Below the pieces are notes generated by a model that did no database searches, had not been told where the DNA came from, and saw only the letters and a list, made by a program, of their open reading frames with translations. Positions 61,912 to 64,000 of a stretch of 64,000 bases of DNA are shown here, piece after piece; positions within the stretch are counted from its first letter, which is position 1; every line of letters starts with the position of its first letter. Source of the stretch: Microbulbifer hainanensis (GTDB taxonomy: Bacteria > Pseudomonadota > Gammaproteobacteria > Pseudomonadales > Cellvibrionaceae); contig NZ_JACZCR010000031.1 of NCBI RefSeq assembly GCF_014904735.1, positions 186,001 through 250,000 of the forward strand, in the 5' to 3' direction. A program made the position numbers and the translations under genes.

Positions 61912-63164
61912 AAACAGTCGACGAAATATTTTCAAGCCGTGACGACGGCGCTACCTGGCTTACGCGGCTGGCACGCCGTCTGGTTCTGGCGAAACTTGCC
62001 ACCATTCAGCGCGGGCACCTGGTTGTCGAAGAGGGTAGCGAGCGATTTACCTTTGGCGAGCCGGAAGAGCGGGCCAATGTCAGCGCCAAAATTTGTGTTC
62101 ACGACGACAGCACCTATGTGCAGGTACTGCTCAATGGCACCATTGGCTCCGGTGAAGCCTATATGCAGGGCGCCTGGAGTTCGCCGGATCTGGTAGGGGT
62201 AATCCGGCTGATGGTGGGCAACATGTCCCTGCTGGACAACATGGATTCTCGCTGGAGCTTTTTGCACAAGGCCGTACTGACCGTACTTCACCGCCTGAAT
62301 GCCAACAGCCGCGGCGGTTCCCGCAAGAATATTGCGGCCCATTACGATCTGGGCAACGACTTCTTCCGCCTGTTCCTCGACGACACCATGCTCTATTCGT
62401 CCGCGGTATTTCCCACTGCGGAAAGCAGTCTGTACGAAGCATCTGTGCACAAGCTGGACAGGCTCTGCCACAAACTCCAGCTAAAGCCTACGGACCATTT
62501 GCTGGAAATTGGCACTGGCTGGGGTGGCATGGCGATTCATGCGGCGAAGAAATTCGGCTGCCGCGTGACCACGACAACCATTTCCCGCGAGCAACACGAA
62601 TACGCCAAGGCCTGGGTGGCGCGGGAAGGACTGCAGGATAGGATCACCCTGCTGCTGCAGGATTATCGCGATCTCGAAGGCCAGTACGACAAACTGGTGT
62701 CCGTCGAAATGATAGAGGCGGTCGGATATCGGTATTACAAAGAGTACTTTTCCCGCTGCAGCCAGTTGCTGAAGGATGATGGCCTGATGGTGATCCAGGC
62801 CATCACTATCCAGGACCAGCGCTTCCACAGTTACCGCAAGCAGGTCGACTTTATCCAGCGCTATATTTTTCCCGGCGGCTGCCTGCCTTCCAATCAGGTC
62901 ATTGCGCAGCATGTTGCGGAGAGTAGCGACATGCAGATAGTCAGCCTGGAGGACATTACCAGTCACTACGCGCGCACCCTGCGCGCCTGGCGCAAGGCGT
63001 TCTTCGACAGAATTGCGGATGTGCGACGACAGGGATTCGATGAGCGTTTTATCAAAATGTGGGAATTCTATCTGTGCTACTGCGAGGGCGGTTTTAATGA
63101 GCGCGTGATCAGCACCGCACAGTTCGTCTTCGCCAAACCCGACTGTAAGAGCGAGTCCTTCTGA
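61908..63164 (+). CDS. Cyclopropane-fatty-acyl-phospholipid synthase-like methyltransferase
   Basis: A 418-residue SAM-dependent enzyme. The SAM site is [20 protein letters not shown] (cited whole, 20 residues), followed by [14 protein letters not shown] and [14 protein letters not shown]. The N-terminal lipid-binding region and [21 protein letters not shown] match CFA synthases. In Rhodobacter a related enzyme in the sigmaE-ChrR regulon (UfaM) methylates unsaturated acyl chains toward furan fatty acids. It overlaps the DUF1365 stop by 4 nt. Confidence 0.92.
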   Translation: MKTVDEIFSSRDDGATWLTRLARRLVLAKLATIQRGHLVVEEGSERFTFGEPEERANVSAKICVHDDSTYVQVLLNGTIGSGEAYMQGAWSSPDLVGVIRLMVGNMSLLDNMDSRWSFLHKAVLTVLHRLNANSRGGSRKNIAAHYDLGNDFFRLFLDDTMLYSSAVFPTAESSLYEASVHKLDRLCHKLQLKPTDHLLEIGTGWGGMAIHAAKKFGCRVTTTTISREQHEYAKAWVAREGLQDRITLLLQDYRDLEGQYDKLVSVEMIEAVGYRYYKEYFSRCSQLLKDDGLMVIQAITIQDQRFHSYRKQVDFIQRYIFPGGCLPSNQVIAQHVAESSDMQIVSLEDITSHYARTLRAWRKAFFDRIADVRRQGFDERFIKMWEFYLCYCEGGFNERVISTAQFVFAKPDCKSESF

Positions 63165-63166
63165 CG

Positions 63167-63685
63167 GTGTGGCGGATCGTTGCCAGCGGTATATTGTTTC
63201 AGGTCACCTGGTTAATCTGTGTTGCCGACGACAATATGCAGCTGGTGATTGGCATTACGGTGGTCAACTTAGTCGTGCACTGGAAATTCATCGCCAGCCG
63301 CCAACAGGATTTTCTTCTCTGGGTTGTGGTAATCTCGGGGGCTGGAATTCTGTTGGACGGATCCATGTTTCAGTTGGGTATTTTACAGAATAGCGATGCC
63401 GGGCGATTGCCACCTTATTGGTTGGTGTTTTTGTGGTTGAATTTTTCCCTGGCGCTGCGCTATTGCTTTGGTTTTTTGCAGCGCAATCTTTGGTTGGCCT
63501 GCGCAATTGGCGCGGTCGCCGGGCCTTTCAGCTATTATTGCGGCACCCTGCTCAATGATTCGGTTACGTTACAACCCCCTTTATATCGTTCGCTGCTGAT
63601 CCTCGTCGTGACCTGGGCATGCTTCCTTCCTGCAGCGGCGTCGCTTGCCCGCAGTGCCTGTTTCCGGAGGGCGGAGAGTGCTTAG
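63167..63685 (+). CDS. DUF2878-family membrane protein
   Basis: A 172-residue membrane protein with about five hydrophobic segments, matching DUF2878: VASGILFQVTWLICV, LLDGSMFQLGILQ and PPYWLVFLWLNFSLAL. It starts with GTG 2 nt after the CFA-like gene. DUF2878 proteins regularly follow CFA-like genes in ChrR-type operons and may help place the modified lipid. Function unknown. Confidence 0.87.
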   Translation: MWRIVASGILFQVTWLICVADDNMQLVIGITVVNLVVHWKFIASRQQDFLLWVVVISGAGILLDGSMFQLGILQNSDAGRLPPYWLVFLWLNFSLALRYCFGFLQRNLWLACAIGAVAGPFSYYCGTLLNDSVTLQPPLYRSLLILVVTWACFLPAAASLARSACFRRAESA

Positions 63686-64000
63686 CCTATTGGTGGCCGC
63701 ATCAGTCAGCGTGTCTGGTTGCGGCTATGACGGACCCTCCCATGTGACGGGGCTTGCAGTCGAGCCCGACTCCCAGCAATTGATCTATTGCGAATACTTT
63801 CTGCCTACCGAAGATAACCGGACCCGGGTTCTCTATTACACGCCGAGTGGCCACCGCTTTGCGGAAAAAGATCTCTTTGGTGCGGCGAGTGAAGACGGGG
63901 CGGCGACAAGTCTGCCGGAAGTGGTGCAACAAGACTATCGCAATGGTGAGCGGCGCGAGGTGCGGAAGGGCGAGGATAGCTGGCTTTTGCGCTATCGCAA
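63678..64000 (+). CDS. Lipoprotein of unknown function (3' partial)
   Basis: A frame open to the right end of the window, starting with GTG 63678 (GGCGGA upstream) and overlapping the previous stop by 8 nt. The first residues VLSLLVAASVSVSGCGYDG form a short lipoprotein signal with lipobox VSGC. The visible mature part is hydrophilic. I do not recognise the family; the position suggests the last step or export of the lipid operon. Confidence 0.7.
   Translation, partial: MLSLLVAASVSVSGCGYDGPSHVTGLAVEPDSQQLIYCEYFLPTEDNRTRVLYYTPSGHRFAEKDLFGAASEDGAATSLPEVVQQDYRNGERREVRKGEDSWLLRYR

Overview
The window looks like chromosomal DNA of a free-living, G+C-rich gammaproteobacterium, probably a marine, polymer-degrading member of the Cellvibrionales/Alteromonadales (Microbulbifer-like). 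This placement is inferred from gene content: many exported peptidases and lipoproteins, a sodium/solute symporter, NhaC-type antiporter, tryptophan-halogenase homologue, LexA/YebG, MurR/RpiR regulators and a sigmaE-ChrR module. No rRNA, tRNA, phage, transposase or CRISPR array was seen. Genes are dense, with many 1-30 nt overlaps.

Region 1 (1-23.8 kb) reads as one large locus for breaking down peptidoglycan and its turnover products. It encodes an NlpC/P60 endopeptidase (5' end outside the window), L-Ala-D/L-Glu epimerase, a MurR/RpiR regulator coupled to a halogenase-like flavoprotein, an exported transglutaminase-like protein, an AmiE-like serine hydrolase, an exported LD-carboxypeptidase, an NhaC-type transporter, an Orn/Lys/Arg decarboxylase, a VanX-type D-Ala-D-Ala dipeptidase, a NamZ-type exo-muramidase (DUF1343), a NagX-like acyltransferase and GlcDEF-like oxidase subunits. 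On the other strand lie MurQ etherase, a BadF/BadG-type amino-sugar kinase and an SSS symporter, with a second MurR/RpiR regulator divergent from them. Together these could release, import, phosphorylate and cleave MurNAc, oxidise the D-lactate that MurQ liberates, and degrade the stem peptide. A 269-bp element with terminal inverted repeats sits between glcF and murQ.

Region 2 (24-39.8 kb) is mixed: a secreted HNH (DUF1524) nuclease, a PAS hybrid histidine kinase, a small XRE regulator, a pair of amidohydrolase-family proteins, a MAPEG protein, YebG under a LexA box, a LysE exporter, DUF924, an ECF sigma factor with a probable membrane partner, GNAT, LEA-like lipoprotein, M19 dipeptidase, MscS channel and a DUF1254 protein.

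Region 3 (40-54.6 kb) carries homogentisate catabolism (hmgA-fahA-maiA) divergent from a MarR regulator and an aromatic aminotransferase, then a class II DAHP synthase, a GST, an M3 oligopeptidase lipoprotein, DUF2905, and an Lrp regulator divergent from a large fused indolepyruvate:ferredoxin oxidoreductase.

Region 4 (54.6-64 kb) is a sigmaE-ChrR singlet-oxygen-type stress module with a lipid-modification operon (NTF2-like, SDR, FAD amine-oxidase-like, DUF1365, cyclopropane-fatty-acid-synthase-like, DUF2878, a lipoprotein cut by the window end). Near-identical candidate promoters (TGATCC/AGATCC, 18-nt spacer, TAAGA/TATTA) precede both the sigma gene and the operon. A CocE/NonD hydrolase and a 73-codon ORF resembling the sigma N-terminus lie between them.
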